Shown piece by piece: positions 24,837-33,415 of a DNA stretch of 64,000 nucleotides. Position numbers and translations under genes: made by a program. Under the pieces are notes generated by a model. That model ran no database searches. It was not told the DNA's origin and saw nothing but the letters and a program-made list of their open reading frames with translations. The stretch is from Paenibacillus lactis (lineage in GTDB: Bacteria > Bacillota > Bacilli > Paenibacillales > Paenibacillaceae), in assembly GCF_017873605.1 (NCBI RefSeq), contig NZ_JAGGKI010000006.1:124001-188000 (forward strand). The letters are read 5' to 3'. Position 1 is the stretch's first letter. Each line of letters begins with the position of its first letter.

Positions 24837-25334
24837 ATGGTAAAACAATTGATTGTGGGAGACGCGAAGCAAGAGTTGAGTGCTACACGCCGCATTCTGG
24901 AGCGCTTGCCCGAAGAGCATATGTCGTGGAAGCCGCACGAGAAGTCCATGACGCTTGGCGGATTGGCCACGCATCTGATCAACATCCTCAACTGGCAAAT
25001 TGCCATTTTTCAGTACCCTGAATTCGATCTTGCAACCGTGCCGCTTCGGCGGGAGGCTTTAGAAAAACGCGATGACGTGTTGGAAGAATTCGACGCAAAC
25101 GTCGTCAAGCTTGATCAGCTGTTAGCCGAATGCGGTGAGACGACGCTCGGCGAGGAATGGACCTTGCGAAACGGCGACCATATCATCCTGCGCCAGCCTC
25201 GGGCTATCGCGCTTCGCACCTTCGGTATCAGCCATATGGTTCACCACCGGGCGCAGCTTGGGGTATATTTGCGGCTCCTTGATATTCCGGTTCCGGGCTT
25301 TTACGGTCCATCCGCCGACGAGTCAGTAAAATGA
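24837..25334 (+). CDS. DinB family metal-binding four-helix protein
   Basis: The 165-residue protein has the DinB histidine triad: His46 (T-H-L-I-N-I), His133 and His137 (S-H-M-V-H-H-R-A-Q-L-G-V-Y-L-R). It ends V-P-G-F-Y-G-P-S-A-D-E, common in this family. DinB proteins are metal-dependent helical bundles, several of which act as thiol transferases in Gram-positive bacteria. ATG 24837 follows AAGGAGGAGAGG by 6 bases. The substrate is unknown. Confidence 0.88.
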   Translation: MVKQLIVGDAKQELSATRRILERLPEEHMSWKPHEKSMTLGGLATHLINILNWQIAIFQYPEFDLATVPLRREALEKRDDVLEEFDANVVKLDQLLAECGETTLGEEWTLRNGDHIILRQPRAIALRTFGISHMVHHRAQLGVYLRLLDIPVPGFYGPSADESVK

Positions 25335-25475
25335 ATGAAGATGCCTCGTGAAGTCGCGGGGAATCGGCATATGCTGCCGGCGATGATCTCCTCCGCTCCT
25401 TAGTACAACAGAGGGAAAATACCAAGGAAGATTTCCGTTTATCACGAGACATCGTGGCAAGTAACAGCGGCCCGA

Positions 25476-25514
25476 AAAGGCAATCTATTCGATTGGAGTA
25501 GATTGCCTTTTCTT
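25476..25514. terminator. Bidirectional terminator
   Basis: A 12-bp stem AAAGGCAATCTA / TAGATTGCCTTT with an 11-base loop, T-rich on the + side and A-rich before it, between the converging DinB and AraC genes. Confidence 0.85.
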
Positions 25515-25591
25515 TTGTTTTAAGGTCAAATGAATGTCATGAAAATTGGCTTAAAATGGCTTATGTTTCGCGCAGTGCTTATGACTATCAC

Positions 25592-26497
25592 TCATATCGA
25601 ATCCCGTAGCTCCTGAATATCCAGCATGGGCGGCCGTCCGTACATACGGGCATATTCGCGGCTAAACTGCGATGGGCTCTCATAGCCTACGCGGAAGGCG
25701 GCTTCGGAAATTTGCACGGCCTCGGTCACCATTAGTCGGCGGGCTTCTTGCAAGCGCAAGCTTTTCTGATACTGCAACGGGCTCATTGCCGTGACGCGTT
25801 TGAAGTGTTTATGGAATGCAGACGTGCTCATGTTGACGGATTTGGCAAGCTGCTCAATGACAAGCGGACGGTCGTATTGCCGGTTAATCATCTGGATCGC
25901 CTGCGCGATATTGTGTGCATGGCTGCCGATCATAGCAAATTGATAGATAAGCGAGCCGTGTTCACCTTGGAGGATGCGATACAGAATTTCGCGGATGATT
26001 AGCGGTGCCAGGAAAGGAATATGATCTGGCTCGTCCAGCAGCTGCATGAGACGAACCATGGCTTCGAGCAATGGTGGAGACGTGCGATTTACGGTTATGC
26101 CGCGGGAGGCTTCCCTCAGCGAAACAACGGAGGGGCTCGTCTCTTTGACAATATCCAAGATGACGTCCGCATCGAAGCTAAGTTTTAGGCTTAAATACGG
26201 AGTTTCGGGCGTAGCCTCAATGATTCTTCCGATGATAGGCAATTCGACGGAAGTCACCAGATAGGTCGATGGATCATATCGATAGGTTTCATTGGCCGTT
26301 GTCGCTGTTTTTGCCCCTTGCGCTACGACGCATATCGATGGCTTATATACGGATTCCATCGGCTGGGACAGTTTTGTAGCATGCATCAACATCAACGACG
26401 GGATCGGCGTCAAATGTGTCCCGGTTGACGGAGCGTGGCGGCATATCAAACTCGCCAATTGCTGCAAGACTTGCTCCTTGCGGAGTAATTCGTCCAT
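25592..26497 (-). CDS. AraC family regulator with AraC_N domain
   Basis: The 301-residue protein has the AraC_N (PF06719-type) sensor pattern (Y-K-P-S-I-C-V-V-A-Q-G-A-K, S-V-E-L-P-I-I-G-R) and a C-terminal AraC DNA-binding domain (L-V-I-E-Q-L-A-K-S-V-N-M-S-T-S-A-F-H-K-H-F-K, then Q-I-S-E-A-A-F-R-V-G-Y-E-S-P-S-Q-F-S-R-E-Y). ATG 26497 has AAAGGA 10 bases upstream; GTG 26503 is too close to it. It is divergent from a short-chain dehydrogenase gene. This pairing is common, and the regulator probably activates that gene. Confidence 0.9.
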   Translation of the reverse strand: MDELLRKEQVLQQLASLICRHAPSTGTHLTPIPSLMLMHATKLSQPMESVYKPSICVVAQGAKTATTANETYRYDPSTYLVTSVELPIIGRIIEATPETPYLSLKLSFDADVILDIVKETSPSVVSLREASRGITVNRTSPPLLEAMVRLMQLLDEPDHIPFLAPLIIREILYRILQGEHGSLIYQFAMIGSHAHNIAQAIQMINRQYDRPLVIEQLAKSVNMSTSAFHKHFKRVTAMSPLQYQKSLRLQEARRLMVTEAVQISEAAFRVGYESPSQFSREYARMYGRPPMLDIQELRDSI

Positions 26498-26683
26498 AGT
26501 CACGTATTCCTTTCCAGATCAGTCGGAGTGTATTGCTTTTATCATATCGAGAATGAAGAGAATTAGGCAAGGATTGAATAGATATGTTCTAACGGCATAA
26601 GCCATTGATTCCATATAATGAGTTCACAGGGTCAATCCAGTCGGGTTACCGGCAATAAAATGAAGGTAAAGGTGTGAACAAAT

Positions 26684-27421
26684 ATGAGTTTACATGGAAA
26701 AGTGGCAATCGTTACCGGGGCTTCACGGGGAATCGGACGGCAGATCGCGATCCAACTGGCTGCGTCCGGAGTGAAGGTGGTCGTCAATTATTCCTCGAAT
26801 TCAGGGAAAGCGGAGGAGGCTGTTCAGACCATTGAGGCATCCGGCGGGGAAGCTGCAGCGATTCGTGCCGATGTCAGCAAGGTAGGAGAAGTTGAAACGT
26901 TGTTCGCGGAAACGCTTGAGCGGTTTGGACGCCTGGACATTCTGGTTAATAATGCCGGCATCATGGAGTGTACGGCGATTGAGGACGTGACGGAGGAGAG
27001 CTTTGACCGGCATTTCGCGATCAACGTGAAGGGAACGTATTTCGCTTGTCAACAAGCGATGAAGCATATGGAGCAGGGGGGAACGATCATTAACTTCTCG
27101 ACCTCCATCTCAGGTGGGATGCTTCCGACGTACAGCGTGTACGCTGCTACGAAAGGAGCAGTCGAGCAGTTGACCCGCCAATTGGCCAAGGAATTCGGCC
27201 CAAGAGATATCGTCATCAATTGCATAGCGCCGGGCCAGGTATCAACTGAACTTTTCTTAAGCGGCAAGTCACCAGAGCTAATTGATTCATACCGCCGAAT
27301 GAACGCATTCGGACGACTGGGCGAACCCGGAGACATTGCCAATGCGATCGAGCTGCTTGTCAGCGACAAAGCCCGGTGGATAACAGGACAGACGATCCGC
27401 ATTAATGGCGGATTTAATTAA
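26684..27421 (+). CDS. Short-chain dehydrogenase/reductase (SDR)
   Basis: The 245-residue protein has the classical SDR pattern: cofactor motif T-G-A-S-R-G-I-G (residues 11-18), N-N-A-G, catalytic Ser in S-T-S-I-S-G and Y-A-A-T-K with Tyr and Lys spaced by three, and a C-terminal G-Q-T-I-R-I-N-G-G. The Arg in the G-A-S-R-G loop suggests NADPH. It resembles 3-oxoacyl-ACP reductase / glucose dehydrogenase homologues, but the substrate is unknown. Divergent from an AraC regulator. Confidence 0.92.
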   Translation: MSLHGKVAIVTGASRGIGRQIAIQLAASGVKVVVNYSSNSGKAEEAVQTIEASGGEAAAIRADVSKVGEVETLFAETLERFGRLDILVNNAGIMECTAIEDVTEESFDRHFAINVKGTYFACQQAMKHMEQGGTIINFSTSISGGMLPTYSVYAATKGAVEQLTRQLAKEFGPRDIVINCIAPGQVSTELFLSGKSPELIDSYRRMNAFGRLGEPGDIANAIELLVSDKARWITGQTIRINGGFN

Positions 27422-27453
27422 CATTAGACGGAGGGCAAGACAAAAGGTCCTTT

Positions 27454-27479
27454 AAAAAGCCGCCAATGGCGGTTTTTTT
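27454..27479 (+). terminator. Rho-independent terminator after the SDR gene
   Basis: AAAAAGCCGCC, AAT loop, GGCGG, then seven T. Confidence 0.93.
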
Positions 27480-27667
27480 AGTACCTGAACATGGTTCGCG
27501 AGACGTCTGTGCCTTTTTGTAAGGTAATTGAATGAAACGAGAAAGTAAACAGAAAGAATTCGCAAATACAATAAAAAAGTCGGATCCGGCATCGAAGACA
27601 AGACCTCAATACTTGTAATGGCGATTCCGCTGCAATAGTAGATTGGAGTGAGAAAGGAGCAGCTTAA

Positions 27668-29707
27668 ATGGCAACCATCCCTGTTTGGAAAAAAAACATG
27701 CTTTCGGCTTTGGCAGTCGTTATGGTCGCTTGTGCCACCGTGCCTGCGGTACCCGCAGCCGGAGAGCCTCAAGAGAAATTGGCGCCAGCCCAAAGGGCGG
27801 CCATACTGAACGAGAAGGACATCGAAGCGTTTGCCGACACGTTTTTCAACCGCCCCGATATTCAGGCTTTGGGAGTACCCGGTGCGTTATTTGTTGTCAT
27901 TAAGGATGGCAAAGTACTGCTGCAGAAAGGCTACGGCTATGCAGACCTCGAGGCAGGAAAACCCGTGGATCCGGAACAGTCCAGGTTTCGTATTGCCTCC
28001 GTTTCCAAAGTAATTACGGCTACAGCCGTTATGCAGCTAGTGGAACAAGGCAAGATCGACCTGGAACAGGACGTTCAGCAGTACATGGGCGACGTGCTAC
28101 TAAAAAATAATACGGGCTCGCCGCTAACGATGGAGCATCTGCTTACACATACAACCGGCTTTGATATCGTAGACCCGCCGCCGGGCGACATGATTACGGG
28201 CGATTTGTCCGCCGTTGCGCAGCTCAAAGATTACATCATCAAGACGATGCCAACGGTCATTCACAAACCGGGCGAAGTATATAAATATGATAATTTCGCC
28301 TCAATGCTGCAGGGTTATATTGTCGAGCAAGTGTCCGGTAAGCCGTTCCATCAATACGTGAATGACAACATTTTCAAGCCGCTTGGAATGAAGAACAGCC
28401 AGTTCGTATTGACTCCAGGCATGGAGTCAAGCCTTGCTACCGGTTACAACGAACGGCAAGAGCCGCTGCCGCCTTACAATACGATTCCAACCGATATGCC
28501 TCAGGGCAGCATGCTAACGACGGGGAGCGATATGGCCAAGTTTATGCTCGCCCATTTAAACGAAGGAACGCTCGGAGAGACACGCATTCTTCGGAAAGAA
28601 ACATTAAAAGAGATGCAAAGCGTGCAGAAGGCGATTCATCCGAAGGTGCCGACGATGACGTACGGGTTTGAGTTCGCTATGCATCACAAATTCAACGATC
28701 AATACGTGATCGGAAAAGGAGGGAGCATCCCCGGTTTCGCTTCATGGATGTGGCTTCTTCCCGAGCAGAAAGTTGGCGCCTTTATCGTGTACAACAATAA
28801 CTCCGATCTTCGAGACCGATTATTCGAAGCATTCATGGACAGGTATTTTCCGGCTGAACGTCAACCAATCTACGCTACACCTGCCAAGGATCAATTGGAA
28901 AGGTACGAAGGCATCTATCGGGATTTGCGGGTCGCCTATTTGACAACTCGAATTAAGGCACAAGATGGCGTACTCTTGCTAGAAGATTTAATGGGTAAGC
29001 ACACACTCCAACAAGTCGAGCCGCTGCTGTTCGAGGATGAGCAAGGAAGTCCTGTGGCGTTTCAAGAAAACAAGGACGGGACCATCAGGTTCTTATTCAC
29101 CAAAACCAATCCGGCGGCGTGGTCGGAGAAGCTGCCTATTCCCGAAAGATTTAAGGATGTCGGCGAAGATCATCCTTATGCGTCCTACATTGACGGCTTG
29201 CATCAGCTTAACGTGGTTCAAGCCGGACAGGACGGAAGGTTTCTTCCGGATGCGCCGATGACTCGCGCCGAATTCGCCATTTGGCTCGTCAATTGGCTGG
29301 GAGCTGTCCCTTCAAAGAGCCAACCTGCATTCAGGGACACGGCGAACCGGTCGGATGCGGGTAAAATCACGACAGCGTTTGATATGGGGTTTGTGACAGG
29401 CACCGACAAAGGCTCGTTCGAACCGGACCGTCCGATCACCCGTCAGGAGGCGGCAGCGATGGCTTCACGGCTTGCGATCCTGCTAGGTCATCCGCTAGAG
29501 AAAGCAAAGCTAACGGGGAAGACCGATTCATGGGCCGTTGACGCTGTAAGCAATATCGTCGGATACAAGTTCTATGGTCCGGAAGTGACACCGTCCCCAG
29601 ACGGCTCCGTCGATTACCGATCCAAGCAGGTCATGACACGCAAGGAAGCGGCAGCGTTGTTATACCTCCTTGGGACGAAAAGCTTGACGTTGCCGGGTTC
29701 CGCTTAA
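27668..29707 (+). CDS. Serine beta-lactamase-fold hydrolase fused to SLH domains
   Basis: The 679-residue protein has a signal peptide (K-K-N, hydrophobic core, V-P-A-A). The beta-lactamase/esterase domain follows at about residues 50-400, with S-V-S-K (catalytic Ser111, Lys114), Y-D-N and K-G-G-S-I-P-G-F. A linker domain (420-510) precedes three SLH-like repeats (about 520-565, 575-625, 630-675), recognisable by F-K-D-V, F-L-P-D-A-P-M-T-R-A-E-F and F-E-P-D-R-P-I-T-R-Q-E-A. The SLH repeats should anchor the enzyme to cell-wall polymer. AAAGGAG precedes the ATG. It may be a D-aminopeptidase, esterase or penicillin-binding-like enzyme; lactamase activity itself is not implied. Confidence 0.9.
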   Translation: MATIPVWKKNMLSALAVVMVACATVPAVPAAGEPQEKLAPAQRAAILNEKDIEAFADTFFNRPDIQALGVPGALFVVIKDGKVLLQKGYGYADLEAGKPVDPEQSRFRIASVSKVITATAVMQLVEQGKIDLEQDVQQYMGDVLLKNNTGSPLTMEHLLTHTTGFDIVDPPPGDMITGDLSAVAQLKDYIIKTMPTVIHKPGEVYKYDNFASMLQGYIVEQVSGKPFHQYVNDNIFKPLGMKNSQFVLTPGMESSLATGYNERQEPLPPYNTIPTDMPQGSMLTTGSDMAKFMLAHLNEGTLGETRILRKETLKEMQSVQKAIHPKVPTMTYGFEFAMHHKFNDQYVIGKGGSIPGFASWMWLLPEQKVGAFIVYNNNSDLRDRLFEAFMDRYFPAERQPIYATPAKDQLERYEGIYRDLRVAYLTTRIKAQDGVLLLEDLMGKHTLQQVEPLLFEDEQGSPVAFQENKDGTIRFLFTKTNPAAWSEKLPIPERFKDVGEDHPYASYIDGLHQLNVVQAGQDGRFLPDAPMTRAEFAIWLVNWLGAVPSKSQPAFRDTANRSDAGKITTAFDMGFVTGTDKGSFEPDRPITRQEAAAMASRLAILLGHPLEKAKLTGKTDSWAVDAVSNIVGYKFYGPEVTPSPDGSVDYRSKQVMTRKEAAALLYLLGTKSLTLPGSA

Positions 29708-29812
29708 CTTGTTGAAGGGTCACTCGAACTTATGTGATTTTTAAGCGAAGCGATGAACCGGAGTGTTAAATGCATGAATCACCGTTTGTACAAGACCGAA
29801 AAGTTACTCTCA

Positions 29813-29837
29813 AAAGTCGCCAAAGGCGGCTTTTTTT
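29813..29837 (+). terminator. Rho-independent terminator
   Basis: AAAGTCGCC, AAA loop, GGCGGCTTT and a run of seven T, about 100 bp after the SLH hydrolase gene. Confidence 0.9.
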
Positions 29838-30068
29838 CATGCGTTGTTTTGTCCCAAGGGCCAAAATTCGCCAATCCGTGGGAATCAAGATGGTGGTCCG
29901 ATTGGAGCGGAGCGAGCCCATTTGTTTAGCTCGGTTCACGGGCACTATTTCGCTGACACCTTTTGCCAAAGGGCAGTCGAAAAATAATTGGAAGAAAATA
30001 ATGGTTGTATAGTAGAATAATCCCACAGAGGTCAATCTGCTTGTTGAAGCATGAGGGGGAATTCAAAC
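29838..30068. other. Intergenic region before the lipoprotein gene
   Basis: No convincing gene; an 80-codon frame from 29770 runs through the terminator and has no ribosome site. The -35/-10 boxes of the next gene are unclear. Confidence 0.4.
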
Positions 30069-30587
30069 TTGAAGCATCTTGTTCATTATGGGGGTAAAAT
30101 CGCAATGATTTTATCCTTCGCCTTAAGTGCCGGTTGCAGCATTAGTACCGGAGAGGCAAATCAACGAAACCATCCATCCGTATCGGAAGAAGCTCCAACA
30201 CCGAATATCGGGGAGTCAGCAGATCTCACAACGCAAACGGAGTCTGAAGGGGTAGAATTAAACCGTACTGGCGAACTGTATGGGTCGAACGTGATGTATG
30301 CCATAAAAATGTATCTCGAAAAGCCGGAAGTTCCTCAAGAATCGCGAGATAAACTCGCCGAATCCATAGCGCTTGGGTATGACTGGTATCGGAAAAAGGA
30401 TGTTTCGGACTTCGAAGCTCTGGCTCGCCATATAAAAAGTGATAACCGAGAAGAGGTGAAGGTTATTTATGAGAAGCTCATAACAATCTACCCTCTGCCT
30501 ACCAAAATAATCAAAGGCGCAAGCTTCAAAAAAGCTAAGGAGCCTGCATGCAAGATTGAGAGACGGTCGCCAGAATCCGGATTATAA
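30069..30587 (+). CDS. Small lipoprotein of unknown function
   Basis: The 172-residue protein starts at TTG 30069, with GAGGGGGA 8 bases upstream. It has a lipoprotein signal K-H-L-V-H-Y-G-G-K, a hydrophobic core and lipobox L-S-A-G-C, then a Ser/Glu/Thr-rich tether. The mature part (about residues 65-165) is helical and charged with no known motif. It should be membrane-anchored on the outside. The frame from 30051 lacks a ribosome site. Family not recognised. Confidence 0.75.
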   Translation: MKHLVHYGGKIAMILSFALSAGCSISTGEANQRNHPSVSEEAPTPNIGESADLTTQTESEGVELNRTGELYGSNVMYAIKMYLEKPEVPQESRDKLAESIALGYDWYRKKDVSDFEALARHIKSDNREEVKVIYEKLITIYPLPTKIIKGASFKKAKEPACKIERRSPESGL

Positions 30588-30620
30588 TGGTGATTGCCTG
30601 CCGTTCGGATTTCTTTTTTT
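30574..30620 (+). terminator. Probable terminator of the lipoprotein gene
   Basis: Arms AATCCG and CGGATT, with a long loop, followed by a long T run. The left arm lies in the end of the gene. Confidence 0.55.
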
Positions 30621-30636
30621 AACACGACCTCCAGCA

Positions 30637-30683
30637 TAAAAAGCACCTGGAAATGAACGGTTAGTACCGTATTTTCCGGGTGC
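30637..30683 (-). terminator. Rho-independent terminator of the DUF1801 gene
   Basis: Read on the - strand, an 11-bp outer stem (GCACCCGGAAA with its partner, one G-U) and an inner ACGGT/ACCGT stem are followed by TTTTT. Confidence 0.8.
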
Positions 30684-30815
30684 CTTCAGATATGAAAATG
30701 GATTATTGCTGGCTGGACAGGTAATCGATAAATTAGGATAATCCATTAGCATTCCCTGCACATCATGTTCCAATCGATGAAAAATAAATATGCTCAAATC
30801 GCCTTCTCGATTACA

Positions 30816-31154
30816 TTAAAGCGAACTGGATGCCTTTTCGAGCAATTGACTTAAGAGTCCATAGTCCGGCGAATCGACTTCACGAATTTTCAACCATTTT
30901 CGCTCAGGCGGACCTTCAAATTCTTTCGGCACTTCCAGCTCGGCCGTATTCATAATCATGAACGCAATTGCGTCTTTCGAGGGGGAAATCACCGCGGCGT
31001 AATGTCCATTCTTAAGAAAATGCGGTTTTTTGTACTGGATACGCTCTTCGACCGAGGGAATGGTTTCATGAACCAACTCGCGTAGTCGATTTGAAATCTC
31101 AACTTGCCACGGCTTACCGAGATTTTCTATAAAAGAGGTTACTTCTTGATTCAA
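30816..31154 (-). CDS. DUF1801 (YdhG-like) domain protein
   Basis: The 112-residue protein is a single DUF1801 domain: W-Q-V-E-I-S-N-R-L-R-E-L-V-H-E-T-I-P, then Q-Y-K-K-P-H-F-L and Y-A-A-V-I-S-P-S-K-D-A-I-A-F. It shares the domain with the YdeI protein encoded near 24,100 but lacks its C-terminal extension. Function unknown. It is transcribed away from the MerR unit and ends at its own terminator. Confidence 0.85.
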   Translation of the reverse strand: MNQEVTSFIENLGKPWQVEISNRLRELVHETIPSVEERIQYKKPHFLKNGHYAAVISPSKDAIAFMIMNTAELEVPKEFEGPPERKWLKIREVDSPDYGLLSQLLEKASSSL

Positions 31155-31211
31155 TCCAGCTCAGCTCCTTTTCCAGGAAATTATTTACTGAACTGAATAT
31201 ACCACGTTTGG

Positions 31212-31233
31212 AATATTCCTGTAAAGGAATATT
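31212..31233. promoter_or_regulatory. Inverted repeat between DUF1801 and MerR genes
   Basis: AATATTCC, 6 bases, GGAATATT: perfect 8-bp arms 58 bp upstream of the DUF1801 start. Candidate operator for that gene. Confidence 0.5.
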
Positions 31234-31314
31234 TGGTAAATGTCTTGCCTAAATATTTCTATCAGATATATGGATGCATTCCAAGCAAATCCTGCTCTAA
31301 AATCAATTTATGGC

Positions 31315-31345
31315 TTGCACCTTACGTAACGTCATCTTTTATACT
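31315..31345 (+). promoter_or_regulatory. MerR-type promoter with 19-bp spacer
   Basis: TTGCAC (31315-31320) and TATACT (31340-31345) are spaced 19 bp, the long spacing that MerR-family activators correct by DNA distortion. The spacer holds the palindrome TTACGTAA (31322-31329). Confidence 0.65.
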
Positions 31346-31348
31346 AGA

Positions 31349-31368
31349 GCTACCGGTAAACCGTTAGC
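31349..31368. promoter_or_regulatory. Dyad downstream of the MerR promoter
   Basis: GCTACCGGT, AA, ACCGTTAGC: 9-bp arms with one mismatch, just after the -10 box and before the ribosome site. Confidence 0.55.
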
Positions 31369-31387
31369 GCTAACAAAGGAGTTTCTG

Positions 31388-31888
31388 ATGAGACGACATT
31401 GGAAAGTAGGGGACCTTGCCAAACTCGCAGGGCTCACCGTGCGAACTTTGCGATTTTACGATCAAATCGGCTTGTTCTCGCCATCCGCGCAGACTGAGTC
31501 AGGTCACAGGCTGTACAACGAATCTGACCTTTCCCGCTTGCAGCAGATTGTATCGCTGAAGGAGTTGGGTTTATCTTTGGAGGAAATCAAGTCCGTCCTT
31601 AACGACGGGCAGATCAGCCCGCTGGAGATCATCAACCTGCAGATGGCTCGAATTAAGGAGCAAATGAAGCTTCAGCAAATGCTCCTTGAACAGCTTCAGC
31701 ATGTATCCAAGTCGATACAGGGAAATGCACCATTAGCTGTGGAAGATTTCACCGAACTCTTGCAAGTGATGAAAAAAAGCCATGAGGCATTGGTTATCGA
31801 GCGGCGGACAAGGTGGGAGCAGCGTCTCGATATGCTTGGCGATTTTCTTGCCGTGGGAGAAGAAGAATCAAAATCTAAGGAGGAATAA
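31388..31888 (+). CDS. MerR family transcriptional regulator
   Basis: The 166-residue protein opens with the MerR winged helix W-K-V-G-D-L-A-K-L-A-G-L-T-V-R-T-L-R-F-Y-D-Q-I-G-L, then S-G-H-R-L-Y-N-E-S-D-L. A long coiled-coil dimer helix (about residues 80-125) and a C-terminal acidic end follow. ATG 31388 has AAAGGAG 6 bases upstream. It is followed after 2 bases by an SRPBCC gene, so the two are co-transcribed. Its promoter has the 19-bp spacer expected for autoregulation by this family. Confidence 0.9.
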   Translation: MRRHWKVGDLAKLAGLTVRTLRFYDQIGLFSPSAQTESGHRLYNESDLSRLQQIVSLKELGLSLEEIKSVLNDGQISPLEIINLQMARIKEQMKLQQMLLEQLQHVSKSIQGNAPLAVEDFTELLQVMKKSHEALVIERRTRWEQRLDMLGDFLAVGEEESKSKEE

Positions 31889-31890
31889 CC

Positions 31891-32325
31891 GTGACTGAAC
31901 GTTTTGTCAAACACGCCACTTTTGTAGTGGAACGAACTTATGCCGCATCGCCTGCGAGGGTCTTTCAAGCCTGGTCCGATGTGAATTCCAAGGCAAAGTG
32001 GTTCTCCAAGCCCGAAATTTTTGAATTTCGTGTCGGAGGGAGGGAATACAGCAGCGGAGGTCCGCCAGAGGGACCCGTCTTTACCTTTGACGCTTGCTAT
32101 CAAGAAATTGTGCCGGAGGAGCGGATCGTTTATAGCTACTCCCTGGATTCGGACGATATTCGGATGTCCGTTTCAATCACGACTGTCGAGCTCTTCCCAA
32201 CCGAGAGCGGCACGAAGCTGGTATTCACCGAGCAAGGGGCGTTTTTCGACGGGCATGATACGCCAGAGATACGCGAGCATGGCACGAACGAAATGCTTGA
32301 CGCGCTTGGCAAATCACTCGAATAG
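31891..32325 (+). CDS. SRPBCC/AHSA1-like protein
   Basis: The 144-residue protein has the AHSA1-type START fold pattern: T-Y-A-A-S-P-A-R-V-F-Q-A-W-S-D near the N-terminus, W-F-S-K-P-E-I-F-E-F-R-V-G-G, and a C-terminal long helix E-H-G-T-N-E-M-L-D-A-L. It starts at GTG 31891 with TAAGGAGG inside the end of the MerR gene. Such proteins bind hydrophobic ligands; MerR-SRPBCC pairing suggests the regulator and this protein recognise the same ligand, which is inference. Confidence 0.88.
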   Translation: MTERFVKHATFVVERTYAASPARVFQAWSDVNSKAKWFSKPEIFEFRVGGREYSSGGPPEGPVFTFDACYQEIVPEERIVYSYSLDSDDIRMSVSITTVELFPTESGTKLVFTEQGAFFDGHDTPEIREHGTNEMLDALGKSLE

Positions 32326-32508
32326 GCGACAGGGATTTTGTAGGGTCTGGGAACGGCTGTTGCCGAGAAACGGCTCTGTTCATTTCTAAGACGAGTGCAG
32401 GAGCGGAGCGGGCATGTGCATTCCATGATTCGATAATTATCGAATCATACCTGGTGTAATATGTAACGGGGCTGCATATATGAAGAAATTGAGTTGGGAG
32501 GGCGTAAG

Positions 32509-33333
32509 ATGGAAGGGACACAACTAGTTCAAAAGGCGATGAATTTCAGAAAGCTTCACTCGAGCTTCTTTATTTTGCCTAACGCATGGGATGCTGTAAG
32601 CGCGAAAATTTTCGCGCAATGCGGCTTCCAAGCTCTCGGCACGACCAGTGCTGGCATTGCGGCATCTCGTGGTTATGCGGACCGCAGCATGCCCTTTGAC
32701 ACGATGCTGGATGCCGTCCGCAGCATTGTTCAAGCCGTCGACATTCCCGTAACCGTGGATATCGAAGACGGCTATGGAGAGAACCCAGAGGAACTTGTTG
32801 AAACGGTCAAACAGATAATCAACGCCGGCGCGGTAGGGATCAATCTGGAAGACAGCACCATGGATCCGCAAATGCCGCTGTATGATATTCCTGATCAGCA
32901 AAAGAAAATCGCCGCCATCCGTGAGCTTGGGAAACGCATTGGCATTCCCGTCTTTATCAATGCCCGAACGGATCCCTACTGGATCAAGTTAGAGACTCCT
33001 TTCACTAAGCTCGAGGAAACAATTAAACGGGCGCATGCTTATCAGGAAGCAGGCGCAGATTGTATTTTTGTCCCCGGAATCAAAACAGTCTCTGACATCC
33101 GGACACTCAGGCAAGAAATAAACGGCCCGATTAATGTATTGGCTGTACCCGAATTGCCTCCAGCGCATGAACTTGAAGCGCTCGGCATCCAGCGAATCAG
33201 TACCGGCTCCGGGCCATTCCGAGCTGCGGTATCCTTATTGCAGTCCATCGGCCGGGACATGTTGGATAGGGGCAGCTTCGAGCTAATGACCTCGACCTCG
33301 AAAATTTCTTATGATGACTTATTGAGGCTCTAA
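32509..33333 (+). CDS. Isocitrate lyase / PEP mutase superfamily enzyme
   Basis: The 274-residue protein is a TIM-barrel of the PEP mutase / isocitrate lyase group: N-A-W-D-A-V-S-A, T-S-A-G-I-A-A-S-R-G-Y, the metal-binding D-I-E-D-G-Y-G, N-L-E-D-S and I-N-A-R-T-D. It lacks the K-K-C-G-H loop of true isocitrate lyase, so C-C or C-P bond cleavage on another 2-oxo acid (carboxyvinyl-carboxyphosphonate phosphorylmutase-like annotation) is more likely. ATG 32509 follows GGGAGGG. No phosphonate genes are nearby. Confidence 0.85.
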   Translation: MEGTQLVQKAMNFRKLHSSFFILPNAWDAVSAKIFAQCGFQALGTTSAGIAASRGYADRSMPFDTMLDAVRSIVQAVDIPVTVDIEDGYGENPEELVETVKQIINAGAVGINLEDSTMDPQMPLYDIPDQQKKIAAIRELGKRIGIPVFINARTDPYWIKLETPFTKLEETIKRAHAYQEAGADCIFVPGIKTVSDIRTLRQEINGPINVLAVPELPPAHELEALGIQRISTGSGPFRAAVSLLQSIGRDMLDRGSFELMTSTSKISYDDLLRL

Positions 33334-33415
33334 GAGGCTTCTACATATGCTATAATCCTATACATCCCCAAAGAACGCTCTCGACGAAGAACTTCAGTAA
33401 ATGTGAGGTGCTTGA

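Noticed and set aside
29770..30012. 80-codon frame after the SLH hydrolase gene
   Set aside because: Runs through the terminator hairpin and lacks a ribosome site.
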